Shown piece by piece: positions 12,975 to 13,097 of a stretch of 13,097 nucleotides of DNA. Both the position numbers and the translations under genes were made by a program. A model generated the notes under the pieces. The model did not search any database and had not been told where the DNA came from. It worked only from the letters and a program-made list of their open reading frames with translations. Source of the DNA: an uncultured Erysipelotrichaceae bacterium. Lineage in GTDB: Bacteria; Bacillota_I; Bacilli_A; RF39; UBA660. Each line of letters begins with the position of its first letter. Positions within the stretch are counted from its first letter, which is position 1. Location of the stretch: assembly GCA_902797105.1 (NCBI GenBank), contig CADBRL010000110.1:1-13097 (forward strand), given 5' to 3'.

Positions 12975-13007
12975 ACAAAAAAACTCAATACATTTTGTTG
13001 AGTTTTT
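12975..13007 (-). terminator. Attenuating terminator between antitoxin array 1 and cptN
   Basis: On the minus strand, AAAAACTCAA (13007-12998) / TTGAGTTTTT (12988-12979), 9-base loop, running into T residues. In type III systems such a leaky terminator keeps the antitoxin RNA in excess over the toxin mRNA. It ends about 45 bases before the cptN ATG. Confidence 0.85.
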
Positions 13008-13018
13008 AAAATTTTCAT

Positions 13019-13097
13019 CCGGAATAATTTATTACTCGCACCATCCGGGAGCGAGAAACATTGTCGACCGGAATAATTTATTACTCGCACCATCCGG
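13019..13097 (-). ncRNA. cptI: Array 1: CptI-type antitoxin repeats (cut by window end)
   Basis: One full 49-base repeat (13019-13067) and the first 30 bases of another (13068-13097), identical over the visible part. The unit folds as an H-type pseudoknot: CTCGC (13035-13039) with GCGAG (13051-13055), and CCGGA (13019-13023) with TCCGG (13044-13048), the second pair interleaved with the first. It sits upstream of the terminator and cptN on the same strand, so this is the cognate antitoxin. The promoter and any further repeats lie outside the window. Confidence 0.85.

Noticed and set aside
12932..13093. Extended N-terminus of the CptN toxin (54 extra codons)
   Set aside because: The extension translates the terminator hairpin and antitoxin repeats; a strong ribosome-binding site and family alignment place the start at 12931.
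12062..13097. CRISPR array
   Set aside because: The 49-base units are contiguous with no unique spacers, contain internal pseudoknot pairings and come only in pairs; no cas genes are present.

Overview
The window comes from an AT-rich, low-GC Gram-positive (Bacillota/Bacilli-like) chromosome, probably an uncultured gut lineage; this placement is an inference from gene content, synteny and base composition. TGA ends several genes (the mltG-like gene, the U32 homologue before the main U32 gene, the 30-codon toxin candidate), so the Mycoplasma code is not used. Shine-Dalgarno sites are mostly of the AGGAGG/AAGGTG type, and many promoters are near-consensus sigma-70/SigA boxes with 17-bp spacers.

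Left part (1-3820). The 3' end of rnhC (RNase HIII, + strand) converges through a strong hairpin on a two-gene minus-strand unit: an XRE-type helix-turn-helix protein followed by a membrane-anchored cysteine-rich protein. Next, also on the minus strand, are a SpoIIM-like membrane protein and mnmA (tRNA 2-thiouridylase). A 30-codon membrane peptide lies divergently on the + strand.

Small-RNA region (3820-4434). Two homologous ~105-110-nt plus-strand RNAs, each with a good promoter and its own terminator, flank a 30-codon hydrophobic minus-strand ORF with a strong ribosome-binding site. The first RNA converges on the 3' end of this ORF and shares complementary segments with its leader. This is the layout of a type I (Fst/par-like) toxin-antitoxin locus with a second, orphan antitoxin-like RNA.

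Housekeeping block (4435-10786, all minus strand): ireB-like, ruvX, DUF1292 gene, mltG, trmR, two U32-family proteins (TrhP1/TrhP2-like), greA and tig. The order from ireB to greA matches Bacillus yrzL-yrrK-yrzB-yrrL-yrrM-yrrN-yrrO-(udk)-greA, with udk absent here. The U32 proteins and TrmR hydroxylate and then methylate wobble uridine in tRNA. Upstream of ireB is a ~200-nt structured RNA candidate with a long end-closing stem and a terminator (possibly 6S-like).

Accessory right end (11099-13097). An AAA/ABC-type ATPase is followed upstream by three separate arrays, each of two 49-nt direct repeats, on the same strand as a CptN/ToxN-family type III toxin gene. The array at the window edge has the classic type III order: antitoxin repeats, terminator, toxin. 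The other two lie downstream of the toxin. One sits directly after the toxin with an eroded terminator. The other has its own perfect consensus promoter and a terminator but no toxin. Every repeat can fold as an H-type pseudoknot, and paired positions change together between units, so these are probably real antitoxin RNAs. The expanded, partly orphan antitoxin complement is the most unusual feature of the window.
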